Positions 48,888-56,619 of a DNA stretch of 64,000 nucleotides are shown piece after piece. Below the pieces are notes generated by a model. That model was not told the origin of the DNA and ran no database searches. It worked only from the letters and a program-made list of their open reading frames with translations. The position numbers and the translations under genes are program-made. How positions within the stretch are numbered: position 1 is the first letter of the stretch; every line of letters begins with the position of its first letter. Source of the stretch: Acidimicrobiia bacterium (GTDB lineage Bacteria > Actinomycetota > Acidimicrobiia > IMCC26256 > PALSA-610); assembly GCA_036271555.1 (NCBI GenBank), contig DATBAK010000066.1, positions 1 through 64,000 of the forward strand, in the 5' to 3' direction.

Positions 48888-48969
48888 CGGGCCAGGTGGA
48901 GACCGAAGGCGCGGTCAACGACTGCGATCAGCGCCACCTGCGGATCGAGCGCCGGAGGTCGGAACCGCA
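48885..48969 (+). repeat. 85-bp junction repeat, copy 3 (LLM oxidoreductase / maleylpyruvate isomerase-like)
   Basis: From the stop TGA of the LLM gene to the next ATG, 85 bp from TGA to TGA. GACCGAAGGCGCGGTC is the first hairpin, GATCAGCGCC..TGCGGATC the second, followed by GAGCGCCGGAGGTCGGAACC and GCATGA. It keeps the ends and spacing of copies 1 and 2 while the second stem has changed on both sides. Confidence 0.75.
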
Positions 48970-49721
48970 TGAGATCTGACGAGTACCTCGACGCCATCGA
49001 GATCGCTTCGAACCGGATGGCCGACGCGCTCGACGCGGACCGCAACGCACCGATTCCGTGGTGCGGCGACTGGACGGTCGAGGACTGCGTGCAGCACGTC
49101 GGCGGGCTCCAGCACGTCATCGTGGGCGTGATCGACGGGCGCCCGGCCGCGAACTTCGGACTGTTCAAGACCCTGAACCCGCCGAAGGCCGACGACCCCG
49201 CGCTCGGCTCGTGGTTCCGCGAGGGCAGCGCGGCGTTGCTGGATCGCCTCCGCAACACCGCGTTCGACGAACTCTGCTGGACGTTCTCGTCGGACACGCC
49301 GACCGTCGAGTTCTGGGCCCGGCGCTGCGCGCACGAGACGTTCGTCCACGGTTGGGATGTCGCGCGCGCCGCGGGCATCGAGCCTCCGACCGTCAGCGCG
49401 GAGATGGTTTCCGACGGTCTCGACGAATACCTCGACATGTTCACCGCCATGATGCGCGGCGCGCATCAGTCGCCCGGCGCGGGCGAGACCGCGCACGTGC
49501 ACTGCACCGACGCTGCGGGCGAGTGGCTGATCACGTTCCCCGAAGCTGGTGCGCGCACGCTGACGCGCGAGCACGCCAAGGGCGACGTCGCGTTCCGCGG
49601 TCCGGCCGAGGGTCTGCTGCTCTACTTCTGGGGCCGGCTCTTCGCCGAGGAGGCCGGCATCGAGATCATCGGCGACCCCGCGCTCGCGTCGCGTTGGTCG
49701 GAGCTCGTCCCGTCCGTATAA
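48969..49721 (+). CDS. maleylpyruvate isomerase / DinB-like family protein
   Basis: A 250-residue protein of the mycothiol-dependent maleylpyruvate isomerase superfamily. The N-terminal DinB-like four-helix bundle shows WCGDWTVEDCVQHVGGLQHV with the first metal His, and RRCAHETFVHGWDVARAAGI with the Glu and second His pair. A C-terminal SCP2-like domain follows (HVHCTDAAGEWLITFPEAGA, KGDVAFRGPAEGLLLYFWGR). True isomerase activity is one option; many relatives have unknown thiol-transfer roles. Its ribosome-binding site is supplied by the 85-bp repeat. Confidence 0.78.
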   Translation: MRSDEYLDAIEIASNRMADALDADRNAPIPWCGDWTVEDCVQHVGGLQHVIVGVIDGRPAANFGLFKTLNPPKADDPALGSWFREGSAALLDRLRNTAFDELCWTFSSDTPTVEFWARRCAHETFVHGWDVARAAGIEPPTVSAEMVSDGLDEYLDMFTAMMRGAHQSPGAGETAHVHCTDAAGEWLITFPEAGARTLTREHAKGDVAFRGPAEGLLLYFWGRLFAEEAGIEIIGDPALASRWSELVPSV

Positions 49722-49767
49722 GGCGCACCGAGCCTCATCCGGGGATCGATCGTCGCGCCCGGCCCGT

Positions 49768-50955
49768 TCAACCCAGGCGCTCGATGACCGTCGCGTTCGC
49801 CTGCCCGCCACCCTCGCACATCGTCTGGAAGCCGTAGCGGCCGCCGGTCTGCTCGAGATCGTTGAGCATCGTCGTCATGATGCGCACACCGCTCGCGCCG
49901 AGCGGGTGGCCGATCGCGATCGCGCCGCCGCGGGGGTTGAACTTCGTCATGTCGGGGTCGAACTCGCGCGCCCACATCAGCGCGATCGCGGCGAACGCCT
50001 CGTTGCACTCGATCGCGTCGAAGTCTTCGACCTTCATGCCGGTGCGCTCGAACAGCTTGTGCGTGACGGGCACCGGTGCGGAGAGCACGAGCACCGGATC
50101 CTCCGCGGCCACGGCGAAGTGCACGAACCGCGCGCGGATCGGAAGACCCAGCCGCTCCGCGGTCTCGCGCGACGCGATGATCATCGCCGACGCCGCATCG
50201 TTCATCTGCGACGAGTTGCCGGCGGTGATGTTCGGTGCCTGATCGGGATCCCACGACATCGCGGGCGCGAGCCCTGCCAGCGTCTCCATCGTCGTCCCGG
50301 GCCGGATGCCTTCGTCGCGAGCGAGCACCTCACCCGTGAGCTCGCCGTTCTCGTCCTTGATCGGGACGGGGATGATCTCCTTGGCGAAGAAGCCGTTCTC
50401 GCTGTTCTCCTGCGCGCGGCGGTGACTCTCGACCGCGTACGCGTCCATGTCGTCGCGCGTGATGCCGTACTTGTCGGCGAGCACCTGCGCGACCCAGAAC
50501 TGGATGCCGAGCACACCGTTGCACTCGCGCATGAACGACGGGCTGAACGGACCCGTACCGCCCTTCGAGTTCGACGCCATGGGCGCCCGCGTCATCGACT
50601 CGACACCACACGCGATCGCGAGGTCGTAGGCGCCGGCCATCACGCCCTGGGCGACGAAGTGCACGGCTTGCTGCGACGACCCGCACTGCCGGTCGACCGA
50701 CGTCGCGGGCACGTGCCACGGCAGACCCGCCGCGACCCACGCGTTGCGCGTGACGTTCGTGCCCTGCTCACCGGACTGCGTGACGCAGCCGCCGACGACG
50801 TCGTCGACGATGCCCGCGTCGAGGTCGTTGCGCTCGATGATCGTGCGGAGCGCGAAGCCGAGCAGATCCGTCGGGTGCCAGTTGCTCAGCGCACCCTTGC
50901 GCTTCCCGATCGCAGTGCGCGCGGTGTCGACGATGACGGCTTCCCTCATGTGCAT
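49768..50955 (-). CDS. acetyl-CoA C-acyltransferase (thiolase, FadA5-like)
   Basis: A 395-residue thiolase that cleaves 3-ketoacyl-CoA. All catalytic elements are intact: nucleophile in VDRQCGSSQQAVHFVAQG, ECNEAFAAIALMWAREF, GGAIAIGHPLGASGVRIM (His) and MCEGGGQANATVIERL (second Cys). VVGGCVTQSGEQGTNVTRNA resembles mycobacterial FadA5, the sterol side-chain thiolase. The ATG at 50955 follows TACCAT by 7 nt; an in-frame ATG is at 50949. This is the only canonical thiolase in the window and the likely final step for the neighbouring dehydrogenases and hydratases. Confidence 0.9.
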   Translation of the reverse strand: MHMREAVIVDTARTAIGKRKGALSNWHPTDLLGFALRTIIERNDLDAGIVDDVVGGCVTQSGEQGTNVTRNAWVAAGLPWHVPATSVDRQCGSSQQAVHFVAQGVMAGAYDLAIACGVESMTRAPMASNSKGGTGPFSPSFMRECNGVLGIQFWVAQVLADKYGITRDDMDAYAVESHRRAQENSENGFFAKEIIPVPIKDENGELTGEVLARDEGIRPGTTMETLAGLAPAMSWDPDQAPNITAGNSSQMNDAASAMIIASRETAERLGLPIRARFVHFAVAAEDPVLVLSAPVPVTHKLFERTGMKVEDFDAIECNEAFAAIALMWAREFDPDMTKFNPRGGAIAIGHPLGASGVRIMTTMLNDLEQTGGRYGFQTMCEGGGQANATVIERLG

Positions 50956-50998
50956 GCGGGCGATGGTATCGAGGAGGTCATCGAGGCAACACCAGCAG

Positions 50999-51075
50999 GA
51001 ACGGGCGGTCGCTCTGCGGGCCGCCCGAGCCCGGGACGAGGCATCAGGAGCGGCGAGCGCAGCGAGTGCGACCAA
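50999..51075 (+). repeat. REP-like element, full two-hairpin copy
   Basis: GGAACGGGCGGTCGCTCTGC-GGGCCGCCC forms hairpin one, GAGCCCGGGACGAGGCATCA is the core, and GGAGCGGCGAGCGCAGCGAG-TGCGACCA is the second part. It ends at the TAGAGT box of the ETF gene. Confidence 0.7.
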
Positions 51076-51087
51076 TAGAGTCGGCGC

Positions 51088-52863
51088 GTGCGCATCGCGG
51101 CGTTGGTGAAGCAGATCCCGAGCTTCGAGAAGATGCAGCTCGGACCCGACGGCCGGCTCGTGCGCGACGGCATCGAGCTCGAGCTGAACGCGTACTGCCG
51201 GCGCGCCGTGAGCAAGGCGTGCGAGCTCGCGACCGAGCGCGGGGGTTCCTCGGTCACCGTGATCACGCTCGGTCCGCCGAGCGCGGAGGACGCGCTGCGC
51301 GAGTCGATCGCGTGGGGACTGCAGCGCGACGTCGAGATCGACGGCGTCCTCGTGAGCGATCCCGCGTTCGCGGGCAGCGACACGCTCGCGACCGCGCGGG
51401 CGCTCGCCGCGACGCTCGACCACCTCGGTCGCTTCGACCTCGTCCTCGCCGGCCGCAACTCGCTCGACGCCGACACCGGCCAGGTCGGCCCCGAGCTCGC
51501 GCAGCTGCTCGACATGCCGTTCATGACCGGCGTGCGCTTTCTCGCGCTCGAGGGCGAGACGCTCAACGTCCGGTGCGAGCACGACGACGGCTGGCTCCAG
51601 ACCGAGCTCGCGCTCCCCGCGGTGCTGTCGTGCGCGGAACGGTTGTGCGAGCCCGCGAAGGTCGATCCCGACGGCCGCGCCGCCGTGCCGGCCGAGCTCA
51701 TCCGCGTGCTCGACGCGTCGGCACTCGGCGCGGGGCCGTGGGGCCAGGACGCGAGCCCGACGCGCGTCGGACCGGTGCGCGTCATCGCCGAGGAACGCGT
51801 GCTCGCCTGGTGGCCGGACGCGTCCGTCGAGGAGCAGGTGCGCAATGCCGTCGCCGAGCTGCACCGACGGGGCGCGCTTGACCCCGGCGTCGTCGACGAC
51901 GATCACGCGCCGGTACCCGCGCCGCGCGAAGCAAACAACGGCCCGGTCGTCGCGGTGGTCGTCGAACCGGCGCGCGAGCGACTGACCGCGGAGCTGCTCG
52001 CGAGCGCCGCGCTCGTCGCGGAGCAGATCGACGGTCGCGTCGTCGCGATCACCGTCGAGGAATCCGACACCGACGCGATCGGCGGACACGGCGCCGACGC
52101 GGTCGTGCAGCTGCAGGGATCGCACGTCGAAGAGGACGTCGCGCGCGGGCTCGCCGACTGGGCCCGCGACAACGGGCCGTGGGCGATCGTCGCGGGCAGC
52201 ACCGCGTGGGGACGCGAGGTCGCGTCGCGCGCGGCGGCGGCGCTCGGCGCGGGACTCACGGGCGACGCGATCGGCCTCGAGGTCGAGGACGGACGACTCG
52301 TCGCGTGGAAGCCCGCGTTCGGCGGCCAGCTCGTCGCCGCGATCACCGCGACCTCACCCGTGCAGATGGCGACGGTACGCGCCGGCATGCTCCCCCGGCT
52401 CACGCCGCGCACCTTCCGCGCGCCGGTCACGACGCGCGCCGTCGAGCCTCGTGGTCGCGTCCGCGTGCTCGCGCGCACGCGCGACGACGACCTCGACGTG
52501 CTCGCCGAAGCCGACGCGGTCGTCGGCGTCGGTGTCGGCGTCGACCCGACCGACTACCCGATGCTCGATCCGCTGCTGCACGCGCTCGGAGCCGAGCTCG
52601 CCGCGACCCGCAAGGTGACCGACCAAGGCTGGCTGCCGCGCGCGCGGCAGATCGGTATCACCGGTCGCAGCGTCGCGCCGCGTCTGTTCGTGAGCATCGG
52701 CGCGAGCGGCAAGTTCAACCACTCCGTCGGCGTGCGCGCCGCGCGCACGGTGCTGTGCATCAACTCGGCGTCGTCCGCGAAGATGTTCGGCGCGGCCGAC
52801 GTCGGCATCGTCGGCGACTACCGCGCGGTCGTGCCGCTCCTCGTCGCCGCACTCTCCGGCTGA
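51088..52863 (+). CDS. fused electron-transfer flavoprotein EtfB-EtfA
   Basis: A 591-residue chain that combines both ETF subunits. Residues 1-270 are EtfB: MRIAALVKQIPSFEKMQL, CRRAVSKACELATERGG, VLAGRNSLDADTGQVGPELA and FMTGVRFLALEG. Residues ~280-591 are EtfA: VVAVVVEPARERLTAELLAS, IVAGSTAWGREVASRAAAAL, GAGLTGDAIGLEVEDGRLVA, and the FAD domain RQIGITGRSVAPRLFVSIGA with NHSVGVRAARTVLCIN. It would pass electrons from the acyl-CoA dehydrogenases to the quinone pool. ETF subunits are normally separate genes. GTG 51088 follows TAGAGT by 6 nt, without Shine-Dalgarno. Confidence 0.9.
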   Translation: MRIAALVKQIPSFEKMQLGPDGRLVRDGIELELNAYCRRAVSKACELATERGGSSVTVITLGPPSAEDALRESIAWGLQRDVEIDGVLVSDPAFAGSDTLATARALAATLDHLGRFDLVLAGRNSLDADTGQVGPELAQLLDMPFMTGVRFLALEGETLNVRCEHDDGWLQTELALPAVLSCAERLCEPAKVDPDGRAAVPAELIRVLDASALGAGPWGQDASPTRVGPVRVIAEERVLAWWPDASVEEQVRNAVAELHRRGALDPGVVDDDHAPVPAPREANNGPVVAVVVEPARERLTAELLASAALVAEQIDGRVVAITVEESDTDAIGGHGADAVVQLQGSHVEEDVARGLADWARDNGPWAIVAGSTAWGREVASRAAAALGAGLTGDAIGLEVEDGRLVAWKPAFGGQLVAAITATSPVQMATVRAGMLPRLTPRTFRAPVTTRAVEPRGRVRVLARTRDDDLDVLAEADAVVGVGVGVDPTDYPMLDPLLHALGAELAATRKVTDQGWLPRARQIGITGRSVAPRLFVSIGASGKFNHSVGVRAARTVLCINSASSAKMFGAADVGIVGDYRAVVPLLVAALSG

Positions 52864-52887
52864 GCGGCCCGACGGCGGCCTTCGGCG

Positions 52888-53409
52888 CTACGAAGCTTTC
52901 GGCTCACGCGCCGGCGGGCGCCAGAACGTGACGAGCAGCGCGGCCGAGGCCAAGGGGCCGAAGATCAGCGCGACCACGAAGCCCTTCCAGCCGTGCAGCA
53001 CGAAGTCGATGCCGTGGTCGACGGACCACTTCCCCGCGCCGAGCGCGCCGAGCGCGAGCGACGCGAAGCAGAGATTGGCGACGTACTCCCAGCCTTCGCC
53101 GGGACGGAAGATGAAGAAGCCGTTGCGCAAATGGTTCGTGATCCAGGCGACGAGCATCACGCCCGCGCACGCGCCCGCTGCGAACGGCGTGAGGAATCCG
53201 ATGATCAGGCACGTGCCGGCGGCGAGCTCCGTCGCGCTCGCCAGCCACGCGTGCAGCACGCCCGGCTTCATGCCGAGGCTCTCGAACCAGCGCCCGGTGC
53301 CGGCGATCTTGCCGCCGCGGAACACGTGGTTGTAGCCGTGGGCGAACATCGTCGCCCCGACCGCGACCCGGAGGAGCAACAACCCGAGGTTGATCTGGTC
53401 GGCTGCCAT
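52888..53409 (-). CDS. DoxX family membrane protein
   Basis: A 173-residue protein with four membrane helices: about residues 8-24, 50-75, 80-100 and 125-160. GLLLLRVAVGATMFAHGYNH and GVLHAWLASATELAAGTCLI, then LTPFAAGACAGVMLVAWITN are classic DoxX signatures. The family takes part in thiol and redox homeostasis or quinone chemistry at the membrane. A GGGAGGGG Shine-Dalgarno precedes ATG 53409. Divergent from the P450 gene with 163 bp between. Confidence 0.82.
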   Translation of the reverse strand: MAADQINLGLLLLRVAVGATMFAHGYNHVFRGGKIAGTGRWFESLGMKPGVLHAWLASATELAAGTCLIIGFLTPFAAGACAGVMLVAWITNHLRNGFFIFRPGEGWEYVANLCFASLALGALGAGKWSVDHGIDFVLHGWKGFVVALIFGPLASAALLVTFWRPPAREPKAS

Positions 53410-53517
53410 GCGCGGATGCCCCTCCCGTTGCGCCCGTCGTGTGACCCGGAGTTCTAGCAGCGAGGCGGGCGCGGCCGATCGAGGGTGCGGCCCGCTCATC
53501 GATCAAAGCACATGACT

Positions 53518-53523
53518 TATAGT
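53518..53523 (+). promoter_or_regulatory. -10 box of the second P450 gene
   Basis: TATAGT within CATGACTTATAGTTCGCC is one of the best -10 matches in the window and stands 50 bp upstream of ATG 53573, which has a GGAAGAG Shine-Dalgarno. The -35 region is not obvious. Confidence 0.45.
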
Positions 53524-53572
53524 TCGCCGGGCGCTCGCGCGGGTGCGCCCAGCAGCGGAAGAGAGCACAGCC

Positions 53573-54826
53573 ATGGCCAGCGACGACGTTCTTGCTCCCG
53601 CCGAGGAGTACGACCCCTTCGAGGACTTCAACCGCAGCGCCGGCATCGGGGTCGTCGAGAACCCGTACCCGTTGTTCGCGATGGCGCGCGCTCACGGCTC
53701 GCTGCTGAAGGAAGATCTCGGCGACCTCTCCGAGCTGGCCGAGATGACCGAGCAGGGCATGACCGCCCTCGACATCCCCGACGTCTACACCGCGTTCGGG
53801 TTCGATGCCGTTCAGACGGTGCTGCGCGACGGCGACACGTTCTCGTCCGCCGGATACGCCGAGGTGATCGGCGCGGTCATGGGCCACACCATCCTCGAGA
53901 TGGACGAGCCCGAGCACCACACGTACCGCGCCCTCGTACAGCAGGCGTTCAGCCGCAAGGCGATGGATGTCTGGGAGTCCGACCTCGTGCGCGACGTCGT
54001 CGACGAGCACATCGACCACTTCATCGATCGCGGCCACGCCGACCTCGTGCGCGAGCTCACGTTCCCGTTCCCGGTCGTCGTCATCGCGCGTCTGCTCGGT
54101 CTGCCGCGCGAGGACCTGCCGCGTTTCCACCGGCTCGCCGTCGAGCTCATCAGCGTCGCGTTCGACATGGACCGCGGCCTCGCGGCGTCGGCCGAGCTCA
54201 ACGAGTACTTCTGCGGGATCATCGCCGAACGGCGCGCGCACCCGCAGAACGACGTCATCAGCGTGCTCGAGAAGGCCGAGCTCGACGGCCAGCGCCTCAC
54301 CGACGACGAGATCGTCGCCTTCCTGCGCCTGCTGCTCCCCGCCGGGGCGGAGACGACGTACCGCTCGTCGAGCAACCTCCTCTACGGACTGCTCACGAAT
54401 CCCGCACAGCTCGACGCGCTGCGCGCCGACCGCGCGCTCATGCCGCAGGCGATCGAAGAGGGGCTGCGGTGGGAGCCGCCGCTGCTCACGATCATGCGCA
54501 CCGCGACGCGCGACACGGTCGTCGACGGCTTCGACGTGAAGGCCGGCGCCACGATCGTCGTGAACATGGGCTCGGCGAACCACGACGAGAAGTACTGGGA
54601 GAACGCGGACCAGTTCGACATGTTCCGCGCCCCGCGCCAGCACCTCGCGTTCGCGTTCGGCCCGCACATGTGCCTGGGCCTGCACCTCGCGCGCATGGAG
54701 ACCCGGGTCGTGCTCTCCCGCCTCCTCGACCGCCTGCCGAACCTGCGACTCGACGCCGACGCGGAAGCGCCGTTCATCACCGGCATGACGTTCCGCGCGC
54801 CCAACCACCTCCCCGTCGTCTTCTGA
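53573..54826 (+). CDS. cytochrome P450
   Basis: A 417-residue soluble P450. I-helix LRLLLPAGAETTYRSSSNLL, ExxR in IEEGLRWE, and heme loop AFAFGPHMCLGLHLARMETR. It shares the LPAGAETT I-helix and the ending NLRLDADAEAPFITGMTFRA with the P450 at 22440-23618, so the two are likely from the same broad clade. ATG 53573 has a GGAAGAG Shine-Dalgarno and a TATAGT promoter. Substrate unknown; fatty or sterol acids are possible given the nearby amidohydrolase and dehydrogenases. Confidence 0.92.
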   Translation: MASDDVLAPAEEYDPFEDFNRSAGIGVVENPYPLFAMARAHGSLLKEDLGDLSELAEMTEQGMTALDIPDVYTAFGFDAVQTVLRDGDTFSSAGYAEVIGAVMGHTILEMDEPEHHTYRALVQQAFSRKAMDVWESDLVRDVVDEHIDHFIDRGHADLVRELTFPFPVVVIARLLGLPREDLPRFHRLAVELISVAFDMDRGLAASAELNEYFCGIIAERRAHPQNDVISVLEKAELDGQRLTDDEIVAFLRLLLPAGAETTYRSSSNLLYGLLTNPAQLDALRADRALMPQAIEEGLRWEPPLLTIMRTATRDTVVDGFDVKAGATIVVNMGSANHDEKYWENADQFDMFRAPRQHLAFAFGPHMCLGLHLARMETRVVLSRLLDRLPNLRLDADAEAPFITGMTFRAPNHLPVVF

Positions 54827-54854
54827 GCTCGGGCCCAGTTCGCGGACGCGCCCG

Positions 54855-54899
54855 CTTTGCGACATCCAGTAGCCCGAGAGGGCACTGAGGGTCGCAAAG
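54855..54899. repeat. TTTGCGAC hairpin element, copy 2
   Basis: CTTTGCGAC (54855-54863) pairs with GTCGCAAAG (54891-54899), with an inner CAGTAGCCC..GGGCACTG stem and GAGA loop. The whole 45-bp unit is a near-perfect hairpin and resembles the element at 22019-22065. Placed just after the P450, it may terminate transcription. Confidence 0.7.
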
Positions 54900-54964
54900 T
54901 CACAGCACGGCAGACTCCGTCGCGCTCGCGACCACGCTCGGGCGCGCGCCCGGGGACCCGGCGC

Positions 54965-54984
54965 TAGGCTGACGTTGGCGTCAG
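54965..54984 (+). promoter_or_regulatory. promoter with CTGAC-N6-GTCAG operator upstream of amidohydrolase
   Basis: TAGGCT (54965-54970) is the -10 box, and CTGAC-GTTGGC-GTCAG (54969-54984) overlaps it and the transcription start. Third copy of the operator found at 23741 and 46784. A GAAGGGGGAAGAG Shine-Dalgarno precedes the ATG at 55022. Confidence 0.6.
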
Positions 54985-55021
54985 GTTGCAGCGACCCCGC
55001 CGGTCGAAGGGGGAAGAGAAC

Positions 55022-56308
55022 ATGCGCGTGGAAGATCTCGTTCTCGTCAGCGTCGATGACCACGTGGTGGAGCCGCCCGACGTGTTCGAACGGCACCTCC
55101 CGGCGAAGTTCAAGGACGCGGCGCCGAAGCTCGTGCGCAAGGACTCCGGCATCGACGTCTGGCAGTTCCAAGGGTCGGAGATGCCCAACATCGGCTTGAA
55201 CGCCGTCGCGGGGCGCCCGCCCGAGGAATACGCGATGGACCCGACGAGCTTCGAGCAGATGCGCAGCGGCTGCTACGACGTGCACGACCGCATCAAGGAC
55301 ATGAACGCCAACGGCGTGCTGGGCTCGATGTGCTTTCCGTCGTTCCCGCAGTTCACCGGGCAGTTGTTCTCGCGCACCGCGCAGAAGGACCCCGAGCTCG
55401 GCCTCGCGCTCCTCCAGGCGTACAACGACTGGCACATCGAAGAGTGGTGCGGCGCGTATCCGGGCCGGTTCATCCCGCTCGCGTTGCCCGCGCTGTGGGA
55501 CCCCGAGATCTGCGCCGCCGAGGCGAAGCGCGTCGCCGCCAAGGGCGTGCACGCGATGACGTTCTCCGAGAACGTCACCAAGCTCGGATACCCGAGCATC
55601 CACAGCGACCACTGGGACCCGGTGTGGGAGGTCGCCCAGGACCTCGAGATCGTGATGTGCATGCACATCGGGTCGTCGTCGCAGATGGTGATCACCGCCG
55701 ACGATGCGCCGATGGACGTGCTGATCACGCTGTCGCCGATCAACATCGTGCAGGCCGCGGCGGACCTCGTGTGGTCGCGCACGCTCAAGAAGTACCGGAA
55801 CCTGACGTTCGCGCTCTCCGAGGGCGGCATCGGCTGGATTCCGTACTTCCGCGAGCGCATCGACTACACGTACGACCGTCACCGTTTCTGGACGGGTCAG
55901 GACATGGGCGGTCGCATGCCGAGCCAGGTGCTCGACCAGCAGGTCGTGGTGTGCTTCATCGACGACCCGGTCGGCGTCGAGATGCGGCACAAGATGAACA
56001 TCGACATGATCACGTGGGAGTGCGACTACCCGCACTCCGACTCGACCTGGCCGCAGTCGCCGGAGTTCGTCGCGAAGCAGATGGCCGACGTGTCCGACGA
56101 GGACACGAACAAGATGACGCACACGAACGCGATGCGGCTGTTCAACTACGACCCGTTCACCACGCTCGGCGGGCGCGAGAACTGCACGGCGTCGGCGTTG
56201 CGCGCGCAGGCCGAGGGCTGGGACGTTTCGATCAAGGCGCAGGGCATCAAGGCGACCGGCACGGGCGCGATGGACCTGCTGCGGATGGCGACGAAGGAAC
56301 GCGACTAG
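55022..56308 (+). CDS. amidohydrolase family 2 (metal-dependent hydrolase)
   Basis: A 428-residue TIM-barrel hydrolase. VSVDDHVVEPPDVFERHLPA gives the first metal pocket (DxHxxE-like), CMHIGSSS the second His, and ITWECDYPHSDSTWP the C-terminal Asp-His motif. This matches the amidohydrolase_2 family of decarboxylases and C-C hydrolases widely duplicated in actinobacteria. The C-terminal NAMRLFNYDPF is the family tail helix. Expression is tied to the P450 (22440) and a dehydrogenase (46803) through the shared operator, suggesting a common substrate pathway. Followed by a strong bidirectional terminator. Confidence 0.85.
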   Translation: MRVEDLVLVSVDDHVVEPPDVFERHLPAKFKDAAPKLVRKDSGIDVWQFQGSEMPNIGLNAVAGRPPEEYAMDPTSFEQMRSGCYDVHDRIKDMNANGVLGSMCFPSFPQFTGQLFSRTAQKDPELGLALLQAYNDWHIEEWCGAYPGRFIPLALPALWDPEICAAEAKRVAAKGVHAMTFSENVTKLGYPSIHSDHWDPVWEVAQDLEIVMCMHIGSSSQMVITADDAPMDVLITLSPINIVQAAADLVWSRTLKKYRNLTFALSEGGIGWIPYFRERIDYTYDRHRFWTGQDMGGRMPSQVLDQQVVVCFIDDPVGVEMRHKMNIDMITWECDYPHSDSTWPQSPEFVAKQMADVSDEDTNKMTHTNAMRLFNYDPFTTLGGRENCTASALRAQAEGWDVSIKAQGIKATGTGAMDLLRMATKERD

Positions 56309-56322
56309 CACGAGCGGACTCC

Positions 56323-56352
56323 CGCGTCGGGTGATGCGAGTCACCCGACGCG
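56323..56352. terminator. perfect 12-bp-stem bidirectional terminator
   Basis: CGCGTCGGGTGA (56323-56334) and TCACCCGACGCG (56341-56352) pair perfectly across a 6-nt loop. The right arm contains the stop codon of the minus-strand gene, so the hairpin serves both convergent genes. Confidence 0.8.
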
Positions 56353-56538
56353 CGCCCGATGTCGGAGCCGAGGCACCAGCCCTCGCTCCCCCAGTGCGCG
56401 CAGCGCACGCGCTTCCTCGACGTCGACGACGATCGCGTCGCCGGGCTCACGCTTGACGATGAAGCTGACGACGCAGTCGTCGCACGCGCTCGTGGCGCGC
56501 ATCACGCACTCGTCGCAGTCGATTCGCAGGTCGTCCAT
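56341..56538 (-). CDS. small CxxC-containing actinobacterial protein
   Basis: A 65-residue protein that starts MDDLRIDCDECVMRATSACD. The CDEC..CDDC pair could bind one metal ion. The second half (GDAIVVDVEEARALRALGER) is helical and ends in basic residues. It resembles a short conserved hypothetical family in actinobacteria, function unknown. ATG 56538 is chosen over the longer start at 56607, which adds a non-conserved-looking 23 residues. Confidence 0.6.
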   Translation of the reverse strand: MDDLRIDCDECVMRATSACDDCVVSFIVKREPGDAIVVDVEEARALRALGERGLVPRLRHRARVG

Positions 56539-56619
56539 CGCCTCGTGTCTCCCGGTGTCGGCGTCGGTGGTCTCCGCCACCGCCATCCAACAACACGGGT
56601 GCGACACTCAAGCGGGCCG

